Shown here: one piece after another, positions 34,743-46,817 of the stretch
How positions within the stretch are numbered: position 1 is the first letter of the stretch
Layout of the letters: each line of letters opens with the position of its first letter
From: Neostapfia colusana
Lineage: Eukaryota; Streptophyta; Magnoliopsida; Poales; Poaceae
Direction of reading: 5' to 3'
NCBI GenBank assembly: GCA_030760725.1
Contig: JASWHV010000005.1
Span: 92,696,622-92,760,621, forward strand
DNA length: 64,000 bases
Notes under the pieces: generated by a model
What the model saw: only the letters and a program-made list of their open reading frames with translations
Databases searched by the model: none
What the model was told of the DNA's origin: nothing
Translations under genes and position numbers: made by a program

Positions 34743-36683
34743 CTAAGAAAACAATTCCGGAAATTGTGCCTTGAGCTCATCTTCCCGCTCCCAGGTAGCT
34801 TCCTCTTCTGAGTGATGCTTCCACTGCACCTTGCACATCCGGATTCTTTTATTTCTGGTGAGGCGTTCCATTGTCTCCAAAATCTTGCATGGTTGCTCGG
34901 CATAAGACAAATCCTCAGCTACGTCCACTTCATTCATGGGTAACACCTCTTCAGGCGTCCTCAGGCATTTCTTGAGTTGTGACACATGGAATACATCGTG
35001 CACATCCGATAGATGAGCCGGTAATTCTATTTGATACGCCACTTCGCCTTTCCTCTCCAGAACTTGAAAGGGTCCGATGTATCGAGGTGACAACTTCCCT
35101 TTCACCTTGAACCGACGAAGTCCTCGGATAGGGGACACCTTGAGATAGACATAGTCTCCCACGTTGAAAACAAGCTCTCTTCTTCGTACATCAGCATAGC
35201 TCTTTTGGCGTGTCTGTGCTATCCTCAAATTGTTGCGAATTTCCCTTACCTTCGCCTCGGCTTCTTGTAGTACTTCTGGACCAAACACTTTACTTTCCCC
35301 CGTTTGGTTCCAAAATAGGGGAGTTCCGCACTTTCTCCCGTACAAGGCTTCAAACGGTGAAATCTTCATACTAGCTTGATAGTTGTTGTTATTGGAAAAC
35401 TCCGAATACGGTAAGTTCTTGTCCCAACTCCTATTGTTTTTGAGTGCACATGCCCTTAGCATATCTTCAAGGATCTGATTGGTTCTTTCCGTCTGCCCGT
35501 CAGTTTGGGGATGATAGGCAGAACTAAAGTTCAGATGGGTTCCCATGGTTTCGTGCAACTTCTGCCAGAACCTTGAGGTGAACTGTGTCCCTCGATCCGA
35601 CACAATCTTCTTTGGCACTCCATGGCAACACACGATCCTTGACATGTACAACTCTGCCAATTTGGATCCGCTGTAGCTTTCCTTTACGGGAATGAAGTGA
35701 GCTACCTTCGTTAGCCTATCAATGATGACCCATATCAAATCATATCCTGATTGGGTCCTAGGCAATCCCACGATGAAATCCATGCTGATTTCTTCCCATT
35801 TCCATTCAGGCACTTTGAGTGGTTGCAATAATCCCGCGGGTCGTTGATGTTCTGCTTTCACCATCTGACATGTGTCACATGGGGCAACATGTTCCGCGAC
35901 ATCTCGCTTCATGCCATACCACCAATACCTGCCCTTGAGGTCCTGGTACATCTTCGTACTCCCAGGATGAATGGAATAGTCAGAATCGTGAGCCTCCTTC
36001 AAAATCAATACATGGATCTCCTTTACTTCAGGCACACAGATTCTTTTTCCGTGCCACACCGTTCCTTGTTCATCCTCTCTAAAACCTGGAGCTTTATTTT
36101 CCTTGATGAGTTGTCTGATCTCTTGTATCTTCTCATCATTCTTTTGGCCCTCGCGTATGTCTCGCTCGAGTGTGGAGTCCACTTCCATGGCGATGGCTTC
36201 ACCACTATTTACTAGACATAGATTGAGCCTTATAACCTCGTCCTTCAATTCTGCAGGCATGTCCTTCAAGCTCAACTTATTGACCTGCACTTTCCGACTT
36301 AAAGCATCGGCCACGACGTTTGCTTTCCCAGGATGATAGTTGATGCCTACATCAAAGTCATTAATTAGCTCTAACAATCTCCTTTGTCTGAGATTGAGAT
36401 CTGGCTGTGTGAAAATGTACTTCAAACTCTTATGATCCGTATACATCTCCGTCCTCTTCCCCATCAAATAGTGTCGCCAAATTTTCAACGCGTGTACCAC
36501 TGCGGCTAGTTCTAGGTCATGTGTAGGATAGTTTTTCTCGTGCTTCCGAAGCTGCCGGGATGCATATGCCACGACATGCCCTTCTTGCATGAGAACACAT
36601 CCCAACCCGTTTCCAGAGGCATCGCAGTACACCGTGAAGTTCTTCTGCATATCTGGCATAATGAGCACTGGGGCTGTTGTCAA
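34743..36683 (-). pseudogene. pol: RNaseH, integrase and chromodomain-like tail of B
   Basis: This 646-codon open stretch follows an in-frame TAG. It holds RNaseH (VYCDASGNGLGCV, YTDHKSL), the integrase zinc domain (HDSDYSIHPGS, CDTC), the DDE core (VIIDRLTKVAHF, SDRGTQF, QTDGQTERTNQ), a GPF-type region (PRYIGPF), and a chromodomain-like tail with VQWKHHSEEEATWE ending near 34743. It aligns to A across its whole length. The integrase and tail look intact; the breaks are upstream. Confidence 0.94.
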
Positions 36684-37472
36684 TCTCTTCTTTAGCTCCT
36701 AAAAACTCGTCTCGCACTGTGGCGTCCAGGTGAATGTGATTCCCTTCTCCAACAGTTTGGTAAGGGGTCTCGAGATCTTAGAGAATCCCTCAATAAACCG
36801 TCGATAGTATCCGGCCAATCCCAAAAAGCTTTGAACTTCCCCGACATTTTCAGGGGTCTTCCACTTCTGTATATCCTCGATTTTGGCAAGATCCACGGAG
36901 ATTCCTCCCTCCGAGATTATATGTCCTAAGAAGGGAACTCTCTTCAGCCAAAACTCACACTTGCTCAGCTTGGCATATAGTTGGTGTTCTCTCAGCCTCT
37001 GCAACACCAACCTTAGATGTTTCTCATGTTCTTCTTCATTTTTGGAGAAGACGAGAATGTCATCTATGAAAACCACCACAAATTTGTCCAGATATTCCAT
37101 GAATACCTTGTTCATGAGATACATGATGTATGCCGGGGCATTAGTTAGCCCGAAAGGCATGACAGTGTATTCATACAGTCCGTACCGAGATACGAAAGCT
37201 GTCTTGGGAATATCAGATTGCCTTATTTTGAGTTCGTGGTATCCCGACCTGAGATCAATTTTTGAGAACACACAAGCTCCTCTCAACTGATCAAACAAGT
37301 CTTCAATACGGGGTAATGGGTACTTGTTCTTGATGGTTACCTCATTCAAGGCACGGTAATCCACGCATAACCTTTGGGTTCCGTCCTTCTTGGGCACAAA
37401 TATCACCGGAGCTCCCCATGGTGAGGAACTAGGGCGAATATACCCCTTCTCCGTCAATTCTCTCAAATGATC
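36684..37472 (-). pseudogene. pol: RT of B
   Basis: RT runs from the segment RELTEKGYIRPSSSPWG through VDYRALN, DLRSGYHE, MPFGLTNAPAYI and the catalytic FIDD to the connection region. It is bounded by in-frame TAG codons at 37473-37475 and 36681-36683. Relative to A these are Lys-to-stop and Gln-to-stop changes. The open part is otherwise undamaged. Confidence 0.92.
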
Positions 37473-37745
37473 CTAGAGTTCTTCTAGCTGCTTGGAGTCC
37501 ATCCAATATGGTCTCTTGTATATCGGGGCTGTTCCAGGCACTAGCTCAATTGCAAATTCCACTTCACGATCGGGAGGCATACCTGGCAATTCTTCCGGAA
37601 AAACATCTGGATATTCCCGGATAATCCTGATCTCCTCCACTTTCACCTCAACTTGATTTAATTTAATGTCCCATCTAGGCTCGTGTATTGTTATGAACTT
37701 TACTCTTGTGCCACTAGGGTGAGTTAGTTCGTTCTGGTCGAACAA
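37473..37745 (-). pseudogene. pol: protease-RT linker of B
   Basis: This short stretch joins protease to RT (VFPEELPGMPPDREVEF). It begins out of frame with the upstream gag-protease frame because of a small deletion near 37734, and it ends at a TAG. Confidence 0.85.
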
Positions 37746-39208
37746 TGGATGATTCCTTTATGTTTGGTCAACCAATCCATGCCCAAAATAATATCGATCC
37801 CTTGGGAATCTATCACTATGAGGTTAGCAGTAAACACTACCCCATTAATGTCTAGATTCACTTTGGGACACACTTGTCTTGTCCTTATTTCTCCACCTGG
37901 AGAGTTTACGGCTAGCATATGGTTCATTTGTGTTGTTGCTAGGTCATACTTCTTAACAAACCCTTGAGCAATAAACGAGTGGGTGGCACCAGAATCAAAC
38001 AGCAGGGTTGCAAGGTGTAAATTGGCAGGAAACTTACCAACTACTACGTCGGGTGCATCTTGTGCTTCCTCCATAGTGACGTGGTTCACCCGTCCTCTCA
38101 TTACATTCTGCTGTTGTGGCTGCGCGGGCTTCTTCTTTGGGCACTTATGGGCATAGTGCCCCACTTCACCACAGCTAAAACATTGCACCCCAACCTTAGG
38201 TGCTTGGCCTTTGTTGTCTTGGGGTTGGTTCGGAGGTCCTTGCACTGCTGGTCGAGGTGGATATGCGGGGCGAGGCTGCTGTACCAACTGACGTTGCGGC
38301 TGTGCTGGTGCTGCCGGAGGCCTGTAGTTCGGGTTGTACCCTCTTGGTGCTGAGTAGGGTACCGCAGCATGGCTCGTCTTCCCTGCAGGTTGCTGCATCA
38401 GACGTGGGCGGGTGTGGCTCCCTGAAGCTTGATGTGACCACCCGGCCTTCCTCTTATTCTCAGTTTCCAAGGCCTTTAGCTTCCTTTCTACCACAAATGC
38501 TCTGTCCACCATCTTTTGGAAGCTTTCATACTCATTTGAGGACATTGCACACTGCATCTCTGCGGTAAGTCCCTCCACGAAACAATCTTGTTTCTGCTCA
38601 TCAGTCTCTATGTCCCGTGGGGCATAGCGGGATAGTTGAGTAAATTTAGTGAGGTATTCCCTCACCGTCATGTTTCCCTGCTGCAGTCCCAAAAACTCTT
38701 TCCTCTTGTTTTTGAGTTCACCTCTTGGGATGTAATGGTTGTGGAAGCTACGCTTGAACTCTTCCCAAGTGATGTTCTCAGGGTCATGATGGGCGGCCAC
38801 GTAGGCGGTCCACCAATCAGCAGCAGGTCCATGCAATTGATGAGAAGCAAACAGCACCCTCTCATACCCTTGGCACTGTATGATCCTCATCTTACTTTCA
38901 ATGGTCTTCAGCCAATCATCTGCCTCCAGAGGTTCAGCAGCACTTGCAAGCTTTGGAGGTTGAATTCCTAGAAACTCACTCAACCTTGGTTGGCGTGGTG
39001 CAGCTTGTGGAGGTGGAACTTGATGCAAGTTGGCCACCACTTGAGTCAAGTTCTGGATGAGCTGATTTTGATTCTCCAGCATTTCGTGGAGAGGGTCAAC
39101 TTCTTCACGGCGACCACCCCTGTCCTGGCCTCCAGAAAGATGAGGGTTGCACGCCTCATCGTTGTTGTTGGCGGGGTTGGCAGCACGTCCTTTTCCTCTT
39201 CCGGCCAT
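37724..39208 (-). pseudogene. gag: gag and protease of B
   Basis: This 494-residue open frame starts at ATG 39208 (MAGRGKGRAA), directly after CTGCCAG. It holds the capsid-type region (residues about 75-250, LEADDWLKTIESK, AADWWTAYVAAH), a Pro/Gln-rich linker, the CCHC knuckle CFSCGEVGHYAHKC (343-356), and the protease with DSG (405-407) and IILGMDWL (about 473-480). It loses frame at the C-terminus of protease. It is the best-preserved gag here and served as the reference for the breaks in A. Confidence 0.93.
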
Positions 39209-39512
39209 CTGGCAGAATCAACCAATGTTAATTTGGAAGCATTTAGTATCATCTTACTACTTTCATTTGTTTGTACTTTGAAGTGTTGAGGCTTTGTTAT
39301 TCTTCTCTAAGGGTTCACTTTTCACACAAAAATAAAGGCAATATTATTTCATGTGGGTTCACACACCAAAACAAAACAATCTAAAGACGAGGCCGTGGAC
39401 AATTGCTCATGGCTTCCACAACTCACGTCACACACCAAGCATTATCACACCATTAACTTATCTTAACGACTCGCCTATTCGACATCTTGCTGACTAAGGG
39501 AGGGACTCTACA
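39209..39512 (-). other. gag-ORF0 spacer of B
   Basis: This 304-bp non-coding spacer lies between the ORF0 stop and the gag start. Its sense 3' end reads TTGATTCTGCCAG directly before the gag ATG, resembling a splice acceptor. Confidence 0.5.
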
Positions 39513-40292
39513 CTACTGGTTTTCTTGAGCTGGCTCCTCGGGATCTTCCTCTTCATTTCGGCTGCCTTCTGACACAACTTTGGGTGGGGAGGCTGCTGGT
39601 GGAGAAGTGCGACGACGCCTGATCGCTCGGCGATCTGGGGAGTCAGGAGTCCATGTATCATTCATGGTGACACACAGTTCATTCCCATCTCCTCTTTCTC
39701 TCGCCCTCAAATAGGCTCGCAGCAACGCCTCCGTTTCCTTCAGGGTGTCTCGGACATCCTGAAGCTCTTGTTGACACTCCTGCAGTCGAGTGCTGAGCAT
39801 AGAAGCATCTTCCAAGCACAAGTCCATGTGCTCATGGGAAGTCCCTTGCTGCACCGGCGGGTACTTGTACTCCGTGGTACCACTCTCACGCTGGAGGACA
39901 TACATGTACTCAGTTTTGTCCAAGTGGCGACGATAGATGTGACTCTGGCAGGTGATGGCCTCCCAGGTGACATCTTTCTCCGCATCGACCTGTGTTGCTC
40001 GACAAGCTGGAGAGTGGTGGATCTCAAGCAGCTGATTTTCGTGTATAATCCTCATCTCCGAACTCCATTCTTTCCTCTTCTCACGGATGGTCCTGGTGGA
40101 GTTATAGTGGATGATTAGCTTACCCGTATTGCCGGCGGCTTCGAGCATACGCCGAAGTCGGCGCAATAAGCCTCCTACTGCCAATCCGTAGGAAAGGTAC
40201 GTCACCGGACGGCTCTCCTCTCTCTCGGCAAGGGCAACTAGGGGAACTCTCCCTCCTGTGGACTTGCGAGCGGTACGAATCATGCGAACCAT
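39513..40292 (-). CDS. ORF0 of B: histone H3 tail-like protein
   Basis: This is an intact 259-residue frame that starts at ATG 40292, directly after TTTTTGTTTTAG. After Met, the protein reads VRMIRTARKSTGGRVP. The block T6-G13 of H3 (TARKSTGG) is identical to both H3 and the A protein, and P16, L20 and A21 also match H3, while the next residues differ from A. H3 positions K4, K14 and K18 are not Lys. The body aligns with A at GNTGKL, EKDVTWEAITCQS, a coiled-coil-like STRLQECQQELQDVRD and DTWTPDSPDRRA, then RRRR. There is no histone fold. It lies between the primer-binding site and gag, so it is the first gene of the transcript. Function is unknown; mimicry of the H3K9 site is my inference. 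Confidence 0.9.
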   Translation of the reverse strand: MVRMIRTARKSTGGRVPLVALAEREESRPVTYLSYGLAVGGLLRRLRRMLEAAGNTGKLIIHYNSTRTIREKRKEWSSEMRIIHENQLLEIHHSPACRATQVDAEKDVTWEAITCQSHIYRRHLDKTEYMYVLQRESGTTEYKYPPVQQGTSHEHMDLCLEDASMLSTRLQECQQELQDVRDTLKETEALLRAYLRARERGDGNELCVTMNDTWTPDSPDRRAIRRRRTSPPAASPPKVVSEGSRNEEEDPEEPAQENQ

Positions 40293-40494
40293 CTAAAACA
40301 AAAAGAATTTAAAATTGGGTTAGATAAACTCTCAAACAAAAATCCTATTTTGAATGAAAGTTGGGGTAAGATGAAGAAAGTGACTCATTTAAATAACACT
40401 TTTCAATCCACACCTTTGTAAAATAGTTTTTAAGAAAATAGGGCCCTTAAATACGTCCATTTCTACCTAGGTCCACGTTGCTACGGGCAACCTT
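40293..40494 (-). other. leader of B between primer-binding site and ORF0
   Basis: This is about 200 bp, T-rich toward its sense 3' end, which finishes TTTTTGTTTTAG at the ORF0 ATG. A donor-like CCTAG|GTAGAA lies near 40470 in sense. It resembles a small plant intron. Confidence 0.4.
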
Positions 40495-40507
40495 GGCTCT
40501 GATACCA
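40495..40507 (-). other. primer-binding site of B
   Basis: GGCTCTGATACCA is the complement of TGGTATCAGAGCC, 4 nt from the 5' LTR. Confidence 0.93.
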
Positions 40508-40511
40508 CCTC

Positions 40512-43500
40512 TGTCACACCCGGTTTTTCCGAAGAACAACCGAGTGAATATCACATGTATGCCAGGATCATTTTCTCATACATGTGATGACAAATAGTGA
40601 ATCATCATTTATTACAAGCCAGGTCTCGAATATAAATAAGTCTTACATAGCAAATGTCTCGATGGACAATAAGAAGTTCATCACAAGTAAATAAACTAGC
40701 AGCGGAATATTATTCTTGAGGGCTCCTTCACAGGCGTTGCCCGGGGGTCTCCATGAACCTAGAAACCTTCTTCAGGACCAAAGTCTTGTTCATTGTATAC
40801 CACCTCATTATCTTGACCTGAGCAGCAATATAAACCAACAAATATTCAAGGTTGAGTACCAATGGTACTCAGCAAGTGTGGGAAAATTATGTCATGCATG
40901 GCTATAACAAGGGGAGGTTGAACTCATGGTTAAAGCACTACGCAATTAATACCTATCACCTTAGCTTATTAAGCACCTACATTACTACACAGGTGAAATG
41001 GTCCCAATCTCCCATCCCATCATCATAATCCAATAACCATAACATCATTTCCAATGTTAAGCTCCCCGCTTAACATCCACAACTTCCAAAATCATCAATC
41101 CTCTAATCATGAATAAGTCCAAGCCGCTCTTGACCGTGAGCACGGCTGCCATGACAGTTTTGACTCTGCAGAGTTTGTACCACTGTACCCACATGTAGTG
41201 ATTTCATCCCCCGTTGCCGGGTGGACTAAAAGAACTCCATTATGCCAGTGGCTACGAACCACATTCACACTTCCCAGGTGTGTAGCCAGGAGATCACTAC
41301 GAAGCCTTTACAAAGGGATTCCCGACGAGCGTGTGCCCACTGAGGTTTCACCCCTAACGGCATACAAGAGGCTCCAACCCCGCTGCAGTGGCCCCCTCTT
41401 GAGCCTTGCGGTTCATATGGTAGTCCAGCTGACACCTACGCCCCGCACCATCCAACACACCCATACTACGCCGGGGATACACCTAATTAATTGGCCAAGC
41501 TGCCCCATCTCAGCATGTGGTTGGCACTGTAAAGCCAGGTTACATGCTCCATGAACCGGTCCTTAGGATCTAGGCAAGTACTAAACACAAACCCGAGTCT
41601 CGTGCACCCAGCACACAACCAAAACATCCAACTTGTCTTGATCCCTACCTCTACATAATTCACAATACCTCATTCAAGAGTATGGTAAAATAAACTGATG
41701 ATCTCATATCCCAATTATCCCATTCTAAGCATGGCTAAGCATATGCATAATAATAAATGACATGATAAAATAAATCCCAACCCAGGCTACAAGGAAACAA
41801 GGTAATGCAATTCTAGGGAAACTTCCTAGCATGGGTTTCATATTTCAATTGACAATGCAAATAATTCTAGCTACACATCCTAGTATAGGATCAAAGTGGT
41901 CAAGGACACTTGCCTCCTTCCTGCTGATCTTGAAATAGGTAGTCCTGATCTTGGAAAGGAATAACTTGCTCTTGAGCAGGTTCTACATCATACCATCACA
42001 CATAGCAAAAGAAAAACAACAATCCATAAGACATGGTTCACACTTCCACTTCATACAAACCACACATTCATATTTATGAAAGTCATTCTCATTTCTATGT
42101 GTTGTGGTTACTCTATGTGTGTTGATTTTGGCTTCCATGCACTTTTAAACATGTGCATATGATCTCTACTTTTGTATTCATATTTTATGTTTGTATATAT
42201 TATATGAGTTTCCAATTTAAACAAATTCCTTATATTCAATTTATACACCTTTTAGCTACCAAGTGTGCATGAAGGGTATTTTTCTTCTCCATATGTGTCT
42301 TCAGAATTTCTACCAACCCTAAACTGAATTCTTTGGATTTTAGAAACTCCATTTATCATTTACTAGTTGCTATATTTTCAGATTCATTTTCCTATGCATA
42401 AATGTGTACTTTATTATGAAAATAGTAAGACACATCATCTAAACAGAATAGGTTCTGGTCCTAAATAATTTAATAACATATTTTGACCTTTGCCTCTGAT
42501 GTAAACTATTTCACAATTATTTTCCCTATTTTCTAGAACTATTCTTTACTTAAAAATGTGTCTTTAAATGTGAATAATAAATTAAACAGATTCAGTTCAG
42601 CCCAAAATATATTTTTATCTCACTCCAAAGTTTCCTAAATACTGAGAAAGTCTTTAATTTAATTTTGACAATATGTTTGTCCCACTTTTTAATTGTTATA
42701 CACTAGCCACATATTCAATTTCCTAAATTAAATACTAAACAGCGCTAAAAAGTTAAACTTACCCCACTACAGGGTCTATAATATTATTTTAAGAATTTTC
42801 AGGGGTCTAGCTACACTTATCAGAGGTGTTTTTCCTAATTTTCATTAAGTCCAGGGGCTAAAACTGATTTTTAAATGAATTTACATGATTTTCTGGAGTT
42901 CCAGGCGCTAGATCAGAAGTTTCCGGGGCTAGCTCTTATTTCCCGAGAACCCCAGGGGGTAGCACGTAAGATTTCCAGTCTTTATAACGCGGGGCTGACG
43001 TGGACCGTCCGATTTTAAACCGACGGCCGAGATTATAACATCGAACCGGTACGCGGGGATTTAAACCCTACCGTGCGATTTAAAATAAACGGCGCACAAG
43101 CGGCCACGTCGCTCTGATCGAGCGTGGGCGGCGCTGCCGGCGGCGCACGGCGGCGGGAAGCGGCGATCTCGCCGGAAACTTTCGGATCTTCGGGAATTCT
43201 TCCTAGAACTGTGATTTTATGGTATAGATCGGTAGAGGGGAGGTCGGGGATCTCACCTCGGGGGTTTTCTTGAGCTCGGAGGTCCTGGAAAGTGATCGGC
43301 GGCGAGGTCCGAGGCAAAACCACGGCGAAGCTCGTCGGCGCTGTGTTTACACCGCAAGTCACCGAGTTTTCTGCACCTGCAAGGTTCCCCGGAGGCGGTG
43401 GATCAAGACCAGCGAGTTAGATCGGAGTTTCCGAGCTTAGATCGGCCAGAATTCACCGGAGAAGTCTCGGTTCTCAACGGAGTAAAAATCGGCGATCGCG

Positions 43501-43942
43501 TGGGAAAAACAGAACGAGGCCGGGATTTTTATAGACGGGGGAGGGCGGCGGGGTGGTTTAGATCATGTCCGCGTCGCCTACGAACAGAATTCAGCGGGGA
43601 TATGCCGAAATCCCGATCGGTCTTGATTCGGGTGCGAGGGAGTCCGGCGCTGTCGCGAGGTAGACGAAGATCGGGTGGGTCCCGCCTGTCAGTGTGAGGC
43701 AGCAGCGCGCGAGGCTGCGGGCTGGCGCGGGCGCTGGCTGGGCCGGCTGGTGGGTTTCGGCCCACTGGCCGATTTTTTTCTGTTTTCTCTTTTTCTTTTT
43801 TCTATTTCTTTTCTGATTTGAGTTTAATTTGAATTCCAGTTTGAATTTGAATTTTTGCAAAACATGCAACACGTCCAAATTTTTTTTTAAATTCCTCTCT
43901 TAACATGATTTAGGGTCTTAACAATATTTTTGGGGTGTTACA
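40512..43942 (-). repeat. 5' LTR of B
   Basis: It is 3,431 bp, the same length as the 3' copy, with about 1.3% differences. It contains the same donor-like, hairpin (40853-40871) and acceptor-like sites and the acidic peptide frame (40759-40817). Open frames of around 100 codons in the GC-rich part (43033-43700) exist on both strands and are not clearly coding. Confidence 0.95.
40853..40871 (-). promoter_or_regulatory. conserved LTR hairpin (B, 5' LTR)
   Basis: It is identical to the copy at 31608-31626. Confidence 0.65.
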
Positions 43943-43947
43943 GTCGC
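43943..43947. repeat. target-site duplication of B, right (GTCGC)
   Basis: This is an exact repeat of 31262-31266. Confidence 0.95.
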
Positions 43948-44172
43948 CAAGAAGTCCAAATAGGCGTTCCGAGGTGGAACGACCTATTGTGTACGTTGGA
44001 GTATGCATTGCTGTACCAAGGGTTGGAGTAGTCTTGTGTTCTATTGATTCGACTCAACCATCTGAGCCATGACATCCACCAATAGCGTTGATGGTGGTGC
44101 CCGTGGTGGAGTCGAGTCATCGCCGTCTCGGTGAGAACCTTCAGCCCTACTCGGAGAACGAGTATGCACCAT
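43948..44172 (-). pseudogene. gag: gag N-terminus of C
   Basis: The start ATG at 44172 begins MVHTRSPSRAEGS, matching the D gag start (MVRTQSPSRAEGS). An in-frame stop follows after about 45 codons where D continues. The sequence aligns with D at 59523-59747 and rejoins 31261 if B is removed. Confidence 0.85.
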
Positions 44173-45690
44173 ACTGCACAAGGATAATTTTGAGGGGAGT
44201 CAAAACTTAATCTCAAGTGTATGTGAAAGTATGTAGAACATGAACAGGCTAAAACTTTATTAAAGCATAACAACCGTTCATGTTTACATATCTTCCTAAA
44301 GGCAACATAATCAGTCCCCTATTCTGTTCAGAACAGACCTTTCTGTACTTAACCCAGATTTTGATCCAGTTACCAGCATTTTCATAACTCAAGCTGAAAA
44401 CCAAAGTTAAAGTTAACTTCAATATTTTTCCAACGAGTATTCATATTCCTCTGGTCATTTCTGGATCAAAAGTTATGATTGCTCAAAGTTGACAGAATTT
44501 CTGGATAAATTTTGCCAGCATCTCCTCTGAATGTGGCTGTTTTTATCACAGTTGTACATAACAATAGAGTACAATTCTGAACAAACTATGAACTACAAAA
44601 TCGTTGCAAATTTCATAACCTTTCAAACATTGTATCATATGACCCTTAGGGATTTTTCTACAAAAAGTTATAGCTAATTTACAGAAACATCCATAGAAGT
44701 TTGCATCTACCCTGTTTCTGGACAGTTTGCATTCAACTGGACATTCAACCAATTTGGCGTCTGATTTTTCTCTGGGGGTCTGCAGAAAAGTTGTAGAGCA
44801 CTTAAAAATCATTCCAGAACTGTCGCATACACCTCCATTGGGTCAATCTACTCAGAGTTATGCTCTGTTAAAGTGCAGCAAAAATTTCTGCCAGAACAGA
44901 GCACTCTGTTTTTGAGATCAAAAGAAGCCTAGCAATTCTCTCCTTTGAAGCTTAGTCCAGATGAAGAGCTCAGTAACTAATATGTGTTTTACAACTTCCA
45001 TTTTTAGTTGAGTGTTAGACATGAATGATTTCTTCATAGGAATGAAGCTAACAAGTGTAGTACGGTGACGATGCACCGTAAGAGATATGACGGTAATACG
45101 TTGCCTCACAAAAGAAAATCCTAACCGGCTTATACCGGCATATACATATTCTTAGGTGGCACTAGGACGGTCACTCGCAAACGTATTCTACTCGTACTAC
45201 TGTTTTTGTGGTTAGTACCTACATAACTCACACTCAATCATCAGATTCGGCTGCACACCAAACCCGGTCCCAATACAGTTCATACACCCGTCCGTCATCA
45301 CTCGCACGGGTGTTCTCAAGCCAAACACGCCTTGAGCTATGTGTTCACATTGCTAACCACGTGACGGGGTCTCCCATACTTTCCCGTAGCATGCCACGGA
45401 AGGGCGTTGCTCAAATACCCCAAACGACATGAAGAGTTGTAGAGGATACCCAAGCTGGCCAGGTTACCTGCCACCCGTGGGGCTCCACCATTCAGCTTGT
45501 GCGCACTGGTGGACAGCGCTTACATGCACCCCCAAGACATGAAAGGTCCCGACATAAGAAAATAAGTTAGGTTGCCACCTTCATAATATGCTAATATAGT
45601 AGTCCTTATGTGGGCCTAGTACCGTTATCTCAACGTATCGTAAGTTTTTATCGTAATATGATCCTCAATCCGTGCGCTATTCCTGACGCA
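44173..45690 (-). mobile_element. 5' leader of element C
   Basis: This is a non-coding leader of about 1.5 kb between the primer-binding site and gag. It is collinear with the D leader (59748-61280), which is clearly homologous along its length. No ORF0 or other conserved frame is present; short open frames differ between C and D. Confidence 0.8.
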
Positions 45691-45702
45691 GCTCTGATAC
45701 AC
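45691..45702 (-). other. primer-binding site of C, one base lost
   Basis: AGCTCTGATACA lacks one C of the usual complement AGCTCTGATACCA. It lies next to the 5' LTR that starts at 45706. Confidence 0.85.
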
Positions 45703-45705
45703 GCT

Positions 45706-46817
45706 GTCGAGGCGGCCGGACCACCCGCTCATTCACCGGGCCGTGCCGCTCGCCCGAGGACCTCGTCGAGTGGTGCCGTGTGATGCGGCACCCAACAGCT
45801 CACGGGTCGAGGAAACATCATATTACACAAATTTGTTTTGCGGAAGCGTACAAAGAGTATTTTACAAATCCTTATCTCAAAATAATACTACAGCGGAAGA
45901 CAACAACTCTCACGACTCATTTCTAGTTTAGCAACAAAGAAACACTCCAGCCCGTGGACGTTTCTTACTAGCAACACGAAGTACAAACGGCAGCAGCGAG
46001 AATGCTCTTGAGTAACCACTCGGAGGTTTCCGAGTCTCATCGGCATCCCTTCTCATAAGCATGAAGTCAATACCTGCAAAATCACTCGGATAGCATCCGT
46101 GAGCATAAAGCTCAGCAAGACTTAACCGTCCAACCTAATCATGAAACTCTACATGAGGGTATAACATAAAGTAGGATGGCATAATGCATAATAAACTCGC
46201 CTAATTGTGAATCCTTACTTTCAAGTGTTATTAGCAGCAATTTAAGAATGACCTTGGGCACGCCACATCGGGAGTCCACAATCAAATAAGAAATGCTTTC
46301 CCCCGATGTAATTTGCTCACGGTGTAAATGGATCGAGTTTGCACTAGCCTATTCATACAAAGTATCATCACAATGCTAGTATCAACTTCAAACCAATGTG
46401 ATTAGTTCCTTTCTCATACAAGTTCTTACTACGTCACAACTGTGAGAACAAGTATGCTCTGTCCTTTTCCGCGAGCGACGGTGATTCGAATCAATAACAC
46501 CTGGACTACATGACACGTACGTCCGTACTCGACGTTGCCTACAGCAACCATCACTGACGTCGTACGTGGCAGCCTTTCCCCCGTTTCACCCATGTTGAAT
46601 CGATCAAATTGCTTCGTACAGTAGCCACTCTCATGGTGCACCTACCGACATGAGATGTCATGAGAATGTTACCTGCATACTGCACACCGGCCCTCTCGCC
46701 TTAGGCGAACCGAAAAGGGTCAAAGCAAGCTTCCCAAGAAACATCGGTTAACTGGGTCCCATATAGCCAGCATGAGTTCGGTACACAACTCAAACTTGCT
46801 CAACAGGGCCGCATACG
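45706..46817 (-). mobile_element. 5' LTR of C, terminal 1.1 kb
   Basis: It starts at TGTCGAGGCGGCC and matches the 27395 remnant and, more loosely, the D LTR. The hairpin is at 46100-46114, with an acceptor-like CAG 26 nt downstream in sense. It is cut at 46817 by D; ATACG (46813-46817) would be one copy of the target duplication of D. The rest lies beyond the window. Confidence 0.87.
46100..46114 (-). promoter_or_regulatory. conserved LTR hairpin (C)
   Basis: TGAGC/GCTCA has a 5-nt loop. The acceptor-like TTTTGCAG ends at 46074, 26 nt downstream in sense. Confidence 0.6.

Larger units (their letters stand above)
31267..43942 (-). mobile_element. Element B: complete Ty3/gypsy chromovirus with ORF0
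   Basis: This is a full-length minus-strand element of 12,676 bp with two LTRs of 3,431 bp each, a primer-binding site, ORF0, gag, protease, RT, RNaseH, integrase, chromodomain-like tail and polypurine tract, flanked by GTCGC. I count about 45 LTR differences by eye, near 1.3%, so it inserted recently, probably after A. It is the same family as A: gene order and polypurine tract match, and gag-pol proteins align throughout, while the LTRs are mostly unalignable. Gag-pol has one frameshift and two TAG codons; ORF0 is open. Confidence 0.96.

Noticed and set aside
43033..43700. open frames of around 100 codons in the B LTRs on both strands
   Set aside because: They overlap in opposite directions in GC-rich sequence and show no domain. 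The frame covering the donor region could include a real first exon, but nothing shows coding.
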